This document shows positions 8,830 through 17,381 of a stretch of 52,564 nucleotides of DNA, piece after piece; position 1 is the first letter of the stretch, and each line of letters opens with the position of its first letter. The stretch is from Sedimenticola sp. (GTDB taxonomy: Bacteria > Pseudomonadota > Gammaproteobacteria > Chromatiales > Chromatiaceae). The translations under genes were made by a program, and so were the position numbers. The stretch lies in assembly GCA_011051655.1 (NCBI GenBank), contig DRKS01000073.1, positions 1 to 52,564 on the forward strand, written 5' to 3'. The notes beneath the pieces are model-generated. The model worked only from the letters and a program-made list of their open reading frames with translations. It was not told the DNA's origin and made no database searches.

Positions 8830-9557
8830 GATTCCTCTGGCTGGCGCTGCTGTTGATGCCGGTGCTTGGCCAGGCGGCGCCGGGCATGGAGGCCATAACC
8901 GTGTCGCCGGCGGACGGTGGCGGTCAGACCTACTCCCTGACCATCCAGGTCCTGCTGTTCATGACGGCCCTGAGCCTGCTGCCCGGCGCCCTCATGATGA
9001 TGACCTCCTTCGCCCGTATCGTCATCGTGCTGGCCATACTGCGCCAGGCCCTGGGCACCGCCCAGACCCCATCCAACCAGATCATGCTCGGACTCGCCCT
9101 GTTTCTCACTTTCTTCATCATGACCCCGGTTTTCGATGAGGTGAACCAGGTGGCGCTGAAGCCGTACCTGAATGACGAAATCACCAGCACCCAGGCCCTG
9201 GAGCAGGCGCAGAAACCAATGCGTGAATTCATGCTCGCCCAGACCCGGGATGACGATCTGATACTGTTTGCGAATATAGCGGGGCGGGACGATATCCGGT
9301 CTCCGGAGGAGACGCCCTTTTCCCTGTTGATGCCCGCGTTCGCCACCAGTGAACTCAAGACCGCCTTCCAAATCGGCTTTCTGCTCTTCATCCCCTTCCT
9401 GATTATCGATCTCGTGGTGGCCAGCGTGCTCATGTCCATGGGCATGATGATGCTCTCGCCGCTGATTATCTCCCTGCCGTTCAAGATCATGCTGTTCGTG
9501 CTGGTCGACGGCTGGGCCCTGGTGCTGGGAACCCTGGCATCCAGTTTTTATGTATAG
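8826..9557 (+). CDS. fliP: Flagellar export gate protein FliP
   Basis: Core of the type III export gate; five FliP subunits form the channel with FliQ and FliR. The 243-residue product has an N-terminal signal sequence (about residues 1-19, ending LGQAAP), then four membrane helices. The diagnostic segments [20 protein letters not shown] and [20 protein letters not shown] are present. The start overlaps the fliO stop, and the stop is followed directly by the heptamer array at 9558. Confidence 0.97.
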   Translation: MRFLWLALLLMPVLGQAAPGMEAITVSPADGGGQTYSLTIQVLLFMTALSLLPGALMMMTSFARIVIVLAILRQALGTAQTPSNQIMLGLALFLTFFIMTPVFDEVNQVALKPYLNDEITSTQALEQAQKPMREFMLAQTRDDDLILFANIAGRDDIRSPEETPFSLLMPAFATSELKTAFQIGFLLFIPFLIIDLVVASVLMSMGMMMLSPLIISLPFKIMLFVLVDGWALVLGTLASSFYV

Positions 9558-9662
9558 CTGTTAGCGATTAGCAATTAGCGATTAGCAATTAGCGATTAGC
9601 TAACAGCTAACAGCTAACCGCTAACCGCTAATCGCTAACAGCTAACAGCTAACAGCTAACAA
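9558..9662. repeat. Perfect-phase inverted heptamer array between fliP and fliQ
   Basis: Fifteen consecutive 7-bp units without a single phase slip. Six units read CTGTTAG, CGATTAG, CAATTAG, CGATTAG, CAATTAG, CGATTAG (9558-9599). Nine units of the complementary type then follow, CTAACAG, CTAACAG, CTAACCG, CTAACCG, CTAATCG, CTAACAG three times, and CTAACAA (9600-9662). The symmetry point is at 9599/9600. The RNA would fold into a hairpin of about 42 paired positions with regular mismatches. The array begins at the base after the fliP stop and runs into AAAGGAG, the ribosome-binding site of fliQ. Its length (105 nt) is unusual in an operon whose other junctions overlap or nearly touch. Confidence 0.95.
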
Positions 9663-9674
9663 AGGAGTACCGGA

Positions 9675-9944
9675 ATGACGCCAGACACCGTTATCAATAT
9701 TGGCCAGCAGGCGCTTGAGGTGACGACCTTGCTGGCCGCCCCGATCCTGCTGTCCGCCCTGGCTATCGGCTTGCTGATCGCCATGTTTCAGGCCGCCACC
9801 CAGATCAATGAAATGACTCTGAGTTTCGTGCCCAAGCTCATGATCGTGGTGGTGGTGCTGATGATGACCGGGCCCTGGATGCTGCGGGTGATCACCGGGT
9901 TTACCGAGAGGCTGGTGGAGAGCATTCCGACATTGATTGGGTAG
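9675..9944 (+). CDS. fliQ: Flagellar export gate protein FliQ
   Basis: Export-gate subunit of 89 residues with two membrane helices, the normal size and layout. The sequence begins MTPDTVINIGQQALEVTTLL and contains the family segment LLIAMFQAATQINEMTLSFVPK between the helices. AAAGGAG at 9661-9667 gives a 7-nt spacing to the ATG. It is separated from fliP by the heptamer array. Confidence 0.96.
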   Translation: MTPDTVINIGQQALEVTTLLAAPILLSALAIGLLIAMFQAATQINEMTLSFVPKLMIVVVVLMMTGPWMLRVITGFTERLVESIPTLIG

Positions 9945-9963
9945 GATTGAGGACTGCGCGGCC

Positions 9964-10743
9964 ATGACCTTCACCGAAACGGCTCTAAGCACCTGGCTGG
10001 CCGGCTTCCTCTGGCCCCTGATGCGTATCGGTGCGATGTTCGCGGCGGCGCCCGTCTTCGGCTCTCGCCAGATTCCCATGCGCTGGCGCGCCATGCTGGC
10101 GGTGATGATCACCTGGATCGTAGCGCCCGTTCTGCCTCCGCCCCCGGTGGTGGAGACCTTCAGTCACGAGGCGCTGCTGATCGCGCTGCAGCAGATCGCC
10201 ATCGGTGTGCTGATCGGCTTTATTCTGCAAATGGTGTTTTCCGCCCTGGTGTTTGGCGGCCAGATCGTGGCCTACAGCATGGGGCTTGGTTTCGCCTCCA
10301 TGATGGACCCGCAAAACGGTGTTCAGGTGCCGGTGGTGTCCCAGTATTACCTCATCCTGGCGACCCTGGCCTTTCTGCTGCTGAACGGCCATCTGATTCT
10401 TATCGAGGTCGTCGTCGACAGCTTCCGGACCTTGCCCGTCGCCGCGGACGGGCTGACGCGAAACGGCCTCTGGGACATCGCATCCTGGGGGGGGCGTATT
10501 TTCGCCGCCGGCCTGCTGATGGCCCTGCCCGCCGTCACCGCCCTGCTGCTGGTGAACCTGGGCATGGGCATCGTCGCCCGCGCCGCCCCCCAGCTCAATA
10601 TCTTCGCCGTGGGGTTTCCCATGGCGATGCTGATCGGCTTTCTGCTCATGTGGGTGACCCTGCCCGATGTCATGGCCAACTTCGGTGAATTGGCGAACGA
10701 GGGTTTCCGGCTGGTCATGCAACAACTGCTCATCGGGAGATAG
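9964..10743 (+). CDS. fliR: Flagellar export gate protein FliR
   Basis: Single-copy subunit that closes the FliP5-FliR gate. The 259-residue product has about six hydrophobic segments and the typical segments FLWPLMRIGAMFAAAPVFGS near the N-terminus, QIVAYSMGLGFASMMDP in the middle and LLMWVTLPDV near the C-terminus. The ATG at 9964 is preferred over an earlier in-frame start at 9937 that overlaps the end of fliQ, because GAGG lies about 10 nt upstream of the ATG and the family N-terminus begins here. Confidence 0.95.
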   Translation: MTFTETALSTWLAGFLWPLMRIGAMFAAAPVFGSRQIPMRWRAMLAVMITWIVAPVLPPPPVVETFSHEALLIALQQIAIGVLIGFILQMVFSALVFGGQIVAYSMGLGFASMMDPQNGVQVPVVSQYYLILATLAFLLLNGHLILIEVVVDSFRTLPVAADGLTRNGLWDIASWGGRIFAAGLLMALPAVTALLLVNLGMGIVARAAPQLNIFAVGFPMAMLIGFLLMWVTLPDVMANFGELANEGFRLVMQQLLIGR

Positions 10744-10746
10744 GCC

Positions 10747-11892
10747 ATGGCTGAGAATCAGGACGGCCAGGAGAAAACAGAACAACCCACGGCGAAACGG
10801 CTGGACGATGCCCGCAAGAAGGGGCAGGTCGCCCGCTCCCGGGAGCTCAACACCATGGCGGTGACCCTGGTGGGGGCCATAGCCCTGATCAGCATGAGCG
10901 GGCATTTCGGCGCCGGGCTGCGGGAGGTGATGACCAACAACCTGTCGGTGGCCCGGGCGGATCTGTTCGAACCCCTGGCCATGATCCGGCACCTGGCGGA
11001 TGGGATGCGGGACGCCCTCTGGATGCTGGCGCCCTTTTTTCTCATTCTCATGGCGGTGGCGGTGCTCGCCTCCGTGGCCCTGGGAGGGTTCTCCTTCAGC
11101 ACGGAGGCGCTGGCCCCCAAGTTCGAAAAGCTCAATCCCCTCAAGGGCATGAAGCGTATCTTCTCCCTCAAGGGGCTGGTGGAGCTGGTGAAGGCCCTGC
11201 TCAAGTTCCTGCTCATCGCCGGTGTGACCGGCCTGGTGCTGTGGCTCTCGGTGGAGGATTTCATCGGCCTGAGCCGCATGGAGATCGGCCCGGCGCTGGC
11301 GGAGGTGGGCGCGCTGGTCGGCGGGTCCTGCATCATCCTGGCCTCGACGCTCATCCTGATCGCCCTGATGGACGTGCCCTTCCAACTGTGGGACCACAAG
11401 CGCCAGATGCGCATGACCCGGCAGGAGGTGCGCGAGGAAATGAAGGAGACCGACGGCCGGCCCGAGGTCAAGAGCCGCATCCGTTCCCTGCAGCGCGAGA
11501 TGGCCATGCGCCGCATGATGGACGAGGTGCCCAAGGCTGACGTCGTCGTCACCAACCCCACCCACTATGCCGTGGCGCTGCGCTATGACCAGGACAGCAT
11601 GTCCGCCCCCAAGGTGGTGGCCAAGGGCAAGGAACTGGTGGCGGCCAATATCCGCAACATCGCCGCGGAGAACGATGTGCCCCTGGTGGAATCCCCCATG
11701 CTGGCCCGTGCCCTCTATTTCAGCACCGAGCTGGGCGACGCCATCCCCGCCGGGCTCTATCTGGCCGTGGCCAAGCTGCTGGCCTATGTCTTCCAGCTTC
11801 GGGTCTATTGGACGGACGGCGGTGAAAAACCGCGGCCGCCGGAGGATTTGCCGGTGCCGGATGAGTACCAAGTACCGGCTGACGAGAACTGA
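10747..11892 (+). CDS. flhB: Flagellar export substrate-switch protein FlhB
   Basis: Export-gate protein whose autocleavage changes substrate class from rod/hook to filament. The 381-residue product has four membrane helices in the first 210 residues and then the cytoplasmic domain with the self-cleaving NPTH motif at residues 270-273. The N-terminus shows the family pattern EKTEQPTAKRLDDARKKGQV. The last residues after VPDEYQ are partly encoded by heptamer repeat (see 11864-11918), so the extreme C-terminus is likely lineage-specific and dispensable. Confidence 0.97.
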   Translation: MAENQDGQEKTEQPTAKRLDDARKKGQVARSRELNTMAVTLVGAIALISMSGHFGAGLREVMTNNLSVARADLFEPLAMIRHLADGMRDALWMLAPFFLILMAVAVLASVALGGFSFSTEALAPKFEKLNPLKGMKRIFSLKGLVELVKALLKFLLIAGVTGLVLWLSVEDFIGLSRMEIGPALAEVGALVGGSCIILASTLILIALMDVPFQLWDHKRQMRMTRQEVREEMKETDGRPEVKSRIRSLQREMAMRRMMDEVPKADVVVTNPTHYAVALRYDQDSMSAPKVVAKGKELVAANIRNIAAENDVPLVESPMLARALYFSTELGDAIPAGLYLAVAKLLAYVFQLRVYWTDGGEKPRPPEDLPVPDEYQVPADEN

Positions 11893-11918
11893 AAACTGAG
11901 AACCGAAAACCGAGAACT
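11864..11918. repeat. Heptamer repeat array overlapping the flhB 3' end
   Basis: Two units AGTACCA and AGTACCG (11864-11877) lie inside flhB. Five units GAGAACT, GAAAACT, GAGAACC, GAAAACC, GAGAACT (11884-11918) then span the flhB stop codon and fill most of the spacer to flhA. There is no inverted partner here, unlike at 2100 and 9558. The stop codon TGA is formed across two units. Confidence 0.8.
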
Positions 11919-11926
11919 TCAGACCA

Positions 11927-14020
11927 ATGAATGCAGTAGCCGTATTTGACAATGTAAAGCAGTTCGGCGCCCGCGGGCTGGGCGCCCCCATCGTGCTGAT
12001 GATGATCCTGGCGATGGTGGTGTTGCCCCTGCCGCCCATCGCCCTGGATGTTTTCTTCACCTTCAATATCACCCTGTCGCTGGTGGTGCTGCTGGTGGTT
12101 GTCTATACCCTGAGGCCCCTGGATTTCGGCGTCTTCCCCGGGCTGCTGCTGGTGGCGACCCTGCTGCGCCTGGCCCTGAACGTGGCCTCCACCCGGGTGG
12201 TGCTGCTGGAGGGTCATCAGGGGGGGGATGCGGCCGGCAAGGTGATCGAGGCCTTCGGCTCCTTCGTCATCGGCGGCAACTATGCCGTGGGCCTGGTGGT
12301 GTTCTTCATCCTGGTGATCATCAACTTCGTGGTGGTCACCAAGGGCGCCGGGCGGGTCTCGGAGGTGAGCGCCCGCTTCACCCTGGACGCCATGCCCGGC
12401 AAGCAGATGGCCATCGACGCCGACCTGAACTCCGGCCTCATCGACCAGGAGGAGGCCAGGGCGAGGCGTGAATACGTGGCCAAGGAGGCGGATTTCTACG
12501 GCGCCATGGACGGCGCCAGCAAGTTCGTGCGCGGGGACGCCGTGGCCGGCATCCTGATCCTGTTCATCAACATCCTGGGCGGCCTGGGCATCGGTGTCCT
12601 GCAGCATGGCCTGGATTTCTCCACCGCCATGCGTTTTTATGTCCTGCTGACCATCGGCGACGGCCTGGTGGCCCAGATTCCCTCCCTGCTGCTCTCCACC
12701 GCCACCGCCATTATCGTGACCCGGGTGGCCGGCACCCAGGACATGGGCGGGCAGGTGGTGAGCCAGTTGTTCAACGAACCCAAGGCCCTGGGGGTGGCGG
12801 CGGGGGTCCTGGGGATCATGGGCGTCATCCCCGGCATGCCGAACGTGGCCTTCCTGACGCTGGCGGGCGCGGCCGGCGGCGGCGCCTGGCTGATCGCCAA
12901 GCGCCGGCGTGCGGAGGCCGAGCAGCCGGTGGCGCCGCCGCCGGAGGAGGCGGCGCCGGTGCAGAAGGAGCTTACCTGGGATGATGTGCAGCCGGTGGAC
13001 ATCATCGGCCTGGAGGTGGGTTACCGGCTGATTCCCCTGGTGGACCGCAGCCAGGGCGGCCAGCTCATGAACCGCATCAAGGGGGTGCGCAAGAAGCTTT
13101 CCCAGGAGCTGGGATTCCTCATCCAGCCGGTGCATATCCGTGACAACCTAGACCTGGCGCCCAACGCCTACCGCATCTCCCTGCACGGGGTCGCCATCGG
13201 CGAGGCGGAGATCCACCCGGACCGGGATCTCGCCATCAACCCGGGCCAGGTGTTCGGGAGCCTGCAGGGCATCCCGGGCAAGGATCCCTCTTTCGGCCTG
13301 GACGCGGTCTGGATCGAGCCCGGCCAGCGGGACCACGCCCAGACCCTGGGCTACACGGTGGTGGACGCCAGCACCGTGGTGGCGACCCATTTGAGTGAAA
13401 TCCTCCAGGGCCACGCCCATGAGCTGCTGGGCCACGAGGAGGTGCAGCAGTTGCTGGACACCCTGGCCCGGAGCGCGCCCAAGCTGGTGGAGGATCTGGT
13501 GCCCAAGACCCTCTCCCTGGGGCAGGTGTTGCGGGTGCTGCAGAACCTGCTGGCGGAGAGGATCCCGATTCGGGATATCCGCACAATCGCCGAAACATTG
13601 GCGGAGCACGCCCCCAAGAGTCAAGACCCCGGCGTTCTCACGGCCATGGCGCGGATCGCCCTGTCGCGCTCCATTGTGCAGCAACTCGTTGGCCCCGCTG
13701 AAGAAATTCCGGTCGCCGTGCTGGATCCGGGTTTGGAACAGATATTGCAAAAGACTCTGCAGGCCTCAGAGGACGGGGCGGCGGGTTTCGAGCCGGGACT
13801 GGTGGAGCGGTTGCAGCAGGCCCTCACCGAGACCGCCAACCACCAGGAGACGGCGGGACAGGAAAGCATCCTGCTGGTGGCGGCGCCGATCCGGCCATGG
13901 ATGGCCCAGTTTGTCAAGCAGAGTGCCCTGAATATGAATGTTTTGTCTTACAACGAGATTCCCGGCAACCGCCAGATCAAGGTGGTTGCGACCATAGGCA
14001 AGGCCAGTGGGGAAGAGTGA
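11927..14020 (+). CDS. flhA: Flagellar export gate protein FlhA
   Basis: Largest export-gate component; a nonameric ring that receives substrate-chaperone complexes and couples export to proton flow. The 697-residue product has eight membrane helices in the first half and a large cytoplasmic domain in the second. The FHIPEP-family segments PGLLLVATLLRLALNVASTR and SARFTLDAMPGKQMAIDADL are clear. It starts 34 nt after flhB, with the heptamer array between them, and I see no strong ribosome-binding site. A terminator-like hairpin follows the gene. Confidence 0.97.
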   Translation: MNAVAVFDNVKQFGARGLGAPIVLMMILAMVVLPLPPIALDVFFTFNITLSLVVLLVVVYTLRPLDFGVFPGLLLVATLLRLALNVASTRVVLLEGHQGGDAAGKVIEAFGSFVIGGNYAVGLVVFFILVIINFVVVTKGAGRVSEVSARFTLDAMPGKQMAIDADLNSGLIDQEEARARREYVAKEADFYGAMDGASKFVRGDAVAGILILFINILGGLGIGVLQHGLDFSTAMRFYVLLTIGDGLVAQIPSLLLSTATAIIVTRVAGTQDMGGQVVSQLFNEPKALGVAAGVLGIMGVIPGMPNVAFLTLAGAAGGGAWLIAKRRRAEAEQPVAPPPEEAAPVQKELTWDDVQPVDIIGLEVGYRLIPLVDRSQGGQLMNRIKGVRKKLSQELGFLIQPVHIRDNLDLAPNAYRISLHGVAIGEAEIHPDRDLAINPGQVFGSLQGIPGKDPSFGLDAVWIEPGQRDHAQTLGYTVVDASTVVATHLSEILQGHAHELLGHEEVQQLLDTLARSAPKLVEDLVPKTLSLGQVLRVLQNLLAERIPIRDIRTIAETLAEHAPKSQDPGVLTAMARIALSRSIVQQLVGPAEEIPVAVLDPGLEQILQKTLQASEDGAAGFEPGLVERLQQALTETANHQETAGQESILLVAAPIRPWMAQFVKQSALNMNVLSYNEIPGNRQIKVVATIGKASGEE

Positions 14021-14042
14021 GTTAGTCAAGGTGCAGTGGTTA

Positions 14043-14081
14043 GGTCACCGGCTGGGCCAACAGCTGGTGACCCTCTTTTTT
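14043..14081 (+). terminator. Intrinsic terminator-like hairpin between flhA and flhF
   Basis: GGTCACCGGCTG (14043-14054) pairs with CAGCTGGTGACC (14061-14072) with one mismatch, around a 6-nt loop, and is followed by CTCTTTTTT ending at 14081. This is a textbook Rho-independent shape. It lies inside what is usually one operon, so it is either a true end with flhF driven from another promoter, or a partial terminator that lowers flhF/flhG/fliA expression relative to the export gate. Confidence 0.75.
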
Positions 14082-14097
14082 CGGGGAATCCCAGGCC

Positions 14098-15327
14098 ATG
14101 AAGATTAACCGGTTTTTTGCGGCGGATATGCGTCAGGCCATCCGCCAGGTGCGTGAGGCCCTGGGGCCTGATGCCGTTATCCTTTCAAACAAGACGGTTG
14201 ATGGCGGCGTGGAGCTGGTGGCCGCCATCGATTATGACGAGTCCGCCGTCAGGGCGGCCGTGGAGAAGACCCATTCCCGGGAGGAGGCCCAGGCCCGGCC
14301 TGACGGCGTCACGCCCATCCGGGCCAAACAGGCGCAGGAGCGGCAAGGCGGGAAGGCCCGGGAGCCCGCCCGCGTGGAGTGGAGCCAGGACCCGATACTG
14401 GTGGAAATGCGCCAGGAAATGCAGGCCATGCGCCGCATGATGGAGAACGAATTGTCCGAGCTGACCTGGCGGGACATGGGTGAGCGCCGGCCCCAGGTTC
14501 AGGAGTTGCTGCGGCGCTTGATGGGGCTGGAGTTGAGCCCCGACATCTGCCGCGAGCTGGTGGCCCGGGTGGATGATACCGGTAACCTCGACCGGGCCTG
14601 GCGCAAGGTGCTGCATCATTTGGCCGGCGAACTGCCGGTGGCGGGCGAGCAACTGCTGGACCAGGGGGGCGTGGTGGCCATCATCGGCCCCACGGGTGTC
14701 GGCAAGACCACCACCGTGGCCAAGCTGGCCGCCCGCTTCTGCCTGCGCCACGGCTCCCGTCATGTCGCCCTCGTCACCACGGACAGTTTCCGCATCGGCG
14801 CCAGGGAGCAGCTCAATACCTATGGGCGCATCCTGGACGTGCCGGTGCGCTCCGCCGGCACGGTGGAGGAACTCAACAATGCCCTCAACGCCTTCTGCGA
14901 CCGGCGCCTGATCCTGGTGGATACCGCCGGCATGAGCCAGCGTGACGTGCGGCTCAGCGAGCAGCTCTCCATGCTCAGCGCCGGCAACCAGCCGGTGCGC
15001 AGTTTCCTGGCCCTCCCGGCCACCACCCAGCAGGCGGCCCTGGAGCAAGCCATCAAGGCGTTTTCCGCCGTGCAGCTGGATGCCTGCATTCTGACCAAGA
15101 TCGATGAGGCGGCCTCGCTGGGCGGCGTTTTTTCCGCCGTTATCCACAGCGGCCTGCCCATGGCGTTCACCACGGACGGCCAGAAGGTGCCCGAGGACCT
15201 GCAACTGGCCCGGCCCCATTCCCTGGTCGGCCGGGCGGTGGCCCTGACCCAGGGGGCGGAAGAGAGGCAGGACGATGAATATCTGGCCCTGGCGTTGGGA
15301 GGTGCGAGAGCTCATGCTCATGTCTGA
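14098..15327 (+). CDS. flhF: Signal-recognition-particle-type GTPase FlhF
   Basis: SRP-family GTPase that sets the polar site of flagellar assembly. The 409-residue product begins MKINRFFAADMRQAIRQVRE, as expected, followed by a variable B domain (about residues 60-130), an N domain and the G domain with the P-loop GPTGVGKTTTVAKLAARF near residue 197, then DTAGMSQRD and TKIDEAASLG. The spacer upstream carries the hairpin at 14043-14081. The end overlaps flhG by 14 nt. Confidence 0.96.
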   Translation: MKINRFFAADMRQAIRQVREALGPDAVILSNKTVDGGVELVAAIDYDESAVRAAVEKTHSREEAQARPDGVTPIRAKQAQERQGGKAREPARVEWSQDPILVEMRQEMQAMRRMMENELSELTWRDMGERRPQVQELLRRLMGLELSPDICRELVARVDDTGNLDRAWRKVLHHLAGELPVAGEQLLDQGGVVAIIGPTGVGKTTTVAKLAARFCLRHGSRHVALVTTDSFRIGAREQLNTYGRILDVPVRSAGTVEELNNALNAFCDRRLILVDTAGMSQRDVRLSEQLSMLSAGNQPVRSFLALPATTQQAALEQAIKAFSAVQLDACILTKIDEAASLGGVFSAVIHSGLPMAFTTDGQKVPEDLQLARPHSLVGRAVALTQGAEERQDDEYLALALGGARAHAHV

Positions 15328-16201
15328 TGTTATAACTGACCAGGCCTCCGGCCTGCGGCGCATGGTGAACGCCCGTCCGGTGCGGGTGATTGCGGTGACC
15401 GGCGGCAAGGGGGGGGTCGGCAAGACCAACGTCTCCATCAATCTGGCGGTGGCCATGGCGGAACTGGGCAAGCGGGTCATGCTGCTGGACGCAGACCTGG
15501 GGCTGGCGAATATCGACGTCTCCCTGGGATTGCATCCGGAGTACGACCTGTCCCATGTGCTGCGGGGCGAACGCTCCCTGGAAGAGGTGGTGCTGGAGGG
15601 TCCCGCCGGGGTGCGGGTGGTGCCTGCCGCCTCCGGCGTGCAGCAGATGGCGGAGCTGAGCACCGCCGAGCACGCCGGCCTGATTCGCGCCTTCAGTGAT
15701 CTCGGCAACGATCTGGAGGTGCTGGTGGTGGATACCGCGGCCGGCATCTCGGATACGGTGATCAGCTTCAGCCGGGCCGCCCAGGAGGTGGTGGTGGTGG
15801 TGTGCGACGAGCCGGCCTCCATCACCGACGCCTATGCCCTGATCAAGCTGCTGAACCGGGAATACGGCGTCAACCACTTCCGGGTCCTGGCGAACATGGC
15901 CCGCGGCACCCGGGAGGGGCGGGAGCTTTACAAGAAACTGTACCGGGTCACGGAGCGCTACCTGGATGTCATGCTCAACTTCATGGGCAGCATTCCTTAT
16001 GACGAAAGCCTGCGCAAAGCGGTCAAGGGCCAAAGGCCGGTGGTGTGCGCCTACCCCCGCAGCCCCGCATCGCGGGCATTCAAGAATCTGGCGAAGAAGG
16101 CCGATAACTGGCCTGTACCGGCGGGTGCCAGCGGGCATCTCCAGTTCTTTGTCGAGCGGCTGATCCAATATGCAAGTCACAACGGGGAGGCGGGACGGTG
16201 A
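15314..16201 (+). CDS. flhG: Flagellar number regulator FlhG (FleN), MinD-type ATPase
   Basis: ATPase that limits flagellar number, stimulates FlhF GTPase activity and in Pseudomonas restrains FleQ. The 295-residue product carries near its N-terminus DQASGLRRM, the DQAxxLR motif that activates FlhF, followed by the deviant Walker A motif GGKGGVGKTN at about residues 30-39. The ATG at 15314 is chosen because GGGAGGTG lies about 10 nt upstream; an earlier ATG at 15275 is possible but adds 13 residues unlike the family. It overlaps flhF by 14 nt, and its TGA overlaps the GTG of fliA. Confidence 0.94.
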   Translation: MLMSDVITDQASGLRRMVNARPVRVIAVTGGKGGVGKTNVSINLAVAMAELGKRVMLLDADLGLANIDVSLGLHPEYDLSHVLRGERSLEEVVLEGPAGVRVVPAASGVQQMAELSTAEHAGLIRAFSDLGNDLEVLVVDTAAGISDTVISFSRAAQEVVVVVCDEPASITDAYALIKLLNREYGVNHFRVLANMARGTREGRELYKKLYRVTERYLDVMLNFMGSIPYDESLRKAVKGQRPVVCAYPRSPASRAFKNLAKKADNWPVPAGASGHLQFFVERLIQYASHNGEAGR

Positions 16202-16944
16202 ACGGTCTGGCAGCTTATTCAGTTATGCAAGAGCAAGAGCAGAATTACGATGAACTGGTTAACCGGCATGCGCCGCTGGTCAAGCGTATCGCCTATCACC
16301 TGATGAACCGGCTTCCGCCCAACGTCCAGGCGGACGACCTGATCCAGGCGGGCATGATCGGGCTGCTGGAGGCCGGCCGGAACTATGACCCCAGCCAGGG
16401 CGCCAGCTTCGAGACCTATGCGGGCATCCGCATCCGCGGCGCCATGCTGGATGAGATCCGCCGCAGCGACTGGACGCCGCGGTCGGTGCACCGCAAGGCG
16501 CGGGTGGTGGCGGATGCCATGCGGGAGATTGAAAACGAACAGGGCCGGGACGCCCGTGACGTGGAGGTGGCCGAGGCGCTGGGTATTTCCCTGAAGGAAT
16601 ACCACGCCATCCTGCAGGATGCCTCGGGCTGCCGGATCTTCAGCCTGGATGAGCTGAACTCCGTGGGCGACGTCACGCGGGGCGAAGTCGGCGGCGTGCA
16701 CGCCGGTCCCTTCGAAGGGCTGCAGAAAGACGCCTTCAAGGGGGCCCTGGCGGATGCCATCGCCGGCCTGCCGGAGCGGGAACGGCTGGTGATGGTGCTC
16801 TATTACGATGAAGAACTGAATCTGAGAGAAATAGGCCAGATATTGGGCGTCAGCGAATCCAGGGTCTGCCAGATCCACAGCCAGGCGGCGCTGCGGTTGC
16901 GCTCCCGCCTGGAGGAGTGGCTGGTGGATTCCAGAGAAGACTGA
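16198..16944 (+). CDS. fliA: Flagellar sigma-28 factor FliA
   Basis: Sigma factor for late flagellar and chemotaxis promoters. The 248-residue product has region 2 ([20 protein letters not shown], then [14 protein letters not shown] and [15 protein letters not shown]), region 3 and region 4 ([20 protein letters not shown] and [19 protein letters not shown]). The start is GTG, overlapping the flhG stop as GTGA. Normally it is held by the anti-sigma factor FlgM, which is not in this window. Confidence 0.97.
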   Translation: MNGLAAYSVMQEQEQNYDELVNRHAPLVKRIAYHLMNRLPPNVQADDLIQAGMIGLLEAGRNYDPSQGASFETYAGIRIRGAMLDEIRRSDWTPRSVHRKARVVADAMREIENEQGRDARDVEVAEALGISLKEYHAILQDASGCRIFSLDELNSVGDVTRGEVGGVHAGPFEGLQKDAFKGALADAIAGLPERERLVMVLYYDEELNLREIGQILGVSESRVCQIHSQAALRLRSRLEEWLVDSRED

Positions 16945-16978
16945 TGGCCGGAAATTTTTGCTGAGTTTGGAGGTTGTT

Positions 16979-17365
16979 GTGGATAAGAACATGAAGATTC
17001 TGATTGTGGATGATTTCTCCACAATGCGGCGGATTATCAAGAACCTGCTGCGGGATCTCGGGTTCAACAATACGCATGAGGCGGATGACGGCCTGACGGC
17101 GTTGCCCATGCTGCAAAACGGTGATTTTGATTTTCTGGTCAGTGACTGGAACATGCCGGGCATGACCGGCATCGACCTGCTGAAGGCGGTGCGCGCAGAC
17201 CCCAAGCTGTGCAACCTCCCCGTACTGATGGTCACCGCCGAAACCAAGCGGGAGCAGATTATCCTCGCGGCCGAGGCGGGCGTGAACGGCTATGTGGTGA
17301 AGCCGTTCACAGCCGGCACCCTGGAAGAGAAGATCAACAAAATATTCGAGCGCATAGCAGCCTGA
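16979..17365 (+). CDS. cheY: Chemotaxis response regulator CheY
   Basis: Single-domain receiver that binds FliM when phosphorylated. The 128-residue product has the acidic pair DD at residues 11-12, phosphoacceptor Asp56 in [11 protein letters not shown], the T/S switch residue in MVTAE and the conserved Lys in VVKPFT. The start is taken as GTG at 16979 because GGAGG lies 5 nt before it; ATG at 16991 would leave that site 17 nt away, and TTG at 16958 would lie before it. It follows fliA by 34 nt. Confidence 0.95.
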   Translation: MDKNMKILIVDDFSTMRRIIKNLLRDLGFNNTHEADDGLTALPMLQNGDFDFLVSDWNMPGMTGIDLLKAVRADPKLCNLPVLMVTAETKREQIILAAEAGVNGYVVKPFTAGTLEEKINKIFERIAA

Positions 17366-17381
17366 ACCAAGGGGGAAGCGC

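Noticed and set aside
9558-9662. CRISPR array or transposon end
   Set aside because: Units are 7 bp with no spacers, and no transposase or target duplication is present.
9985-12072. Long minus-strand open frame (695 codons) across fliR, flhB and the start of flhA
   Set aside because: Antisense shadow of well-identified genes in GC-rich DNA; the product is a low-complexity His/Gly/Gln-rich sequence with no domain.
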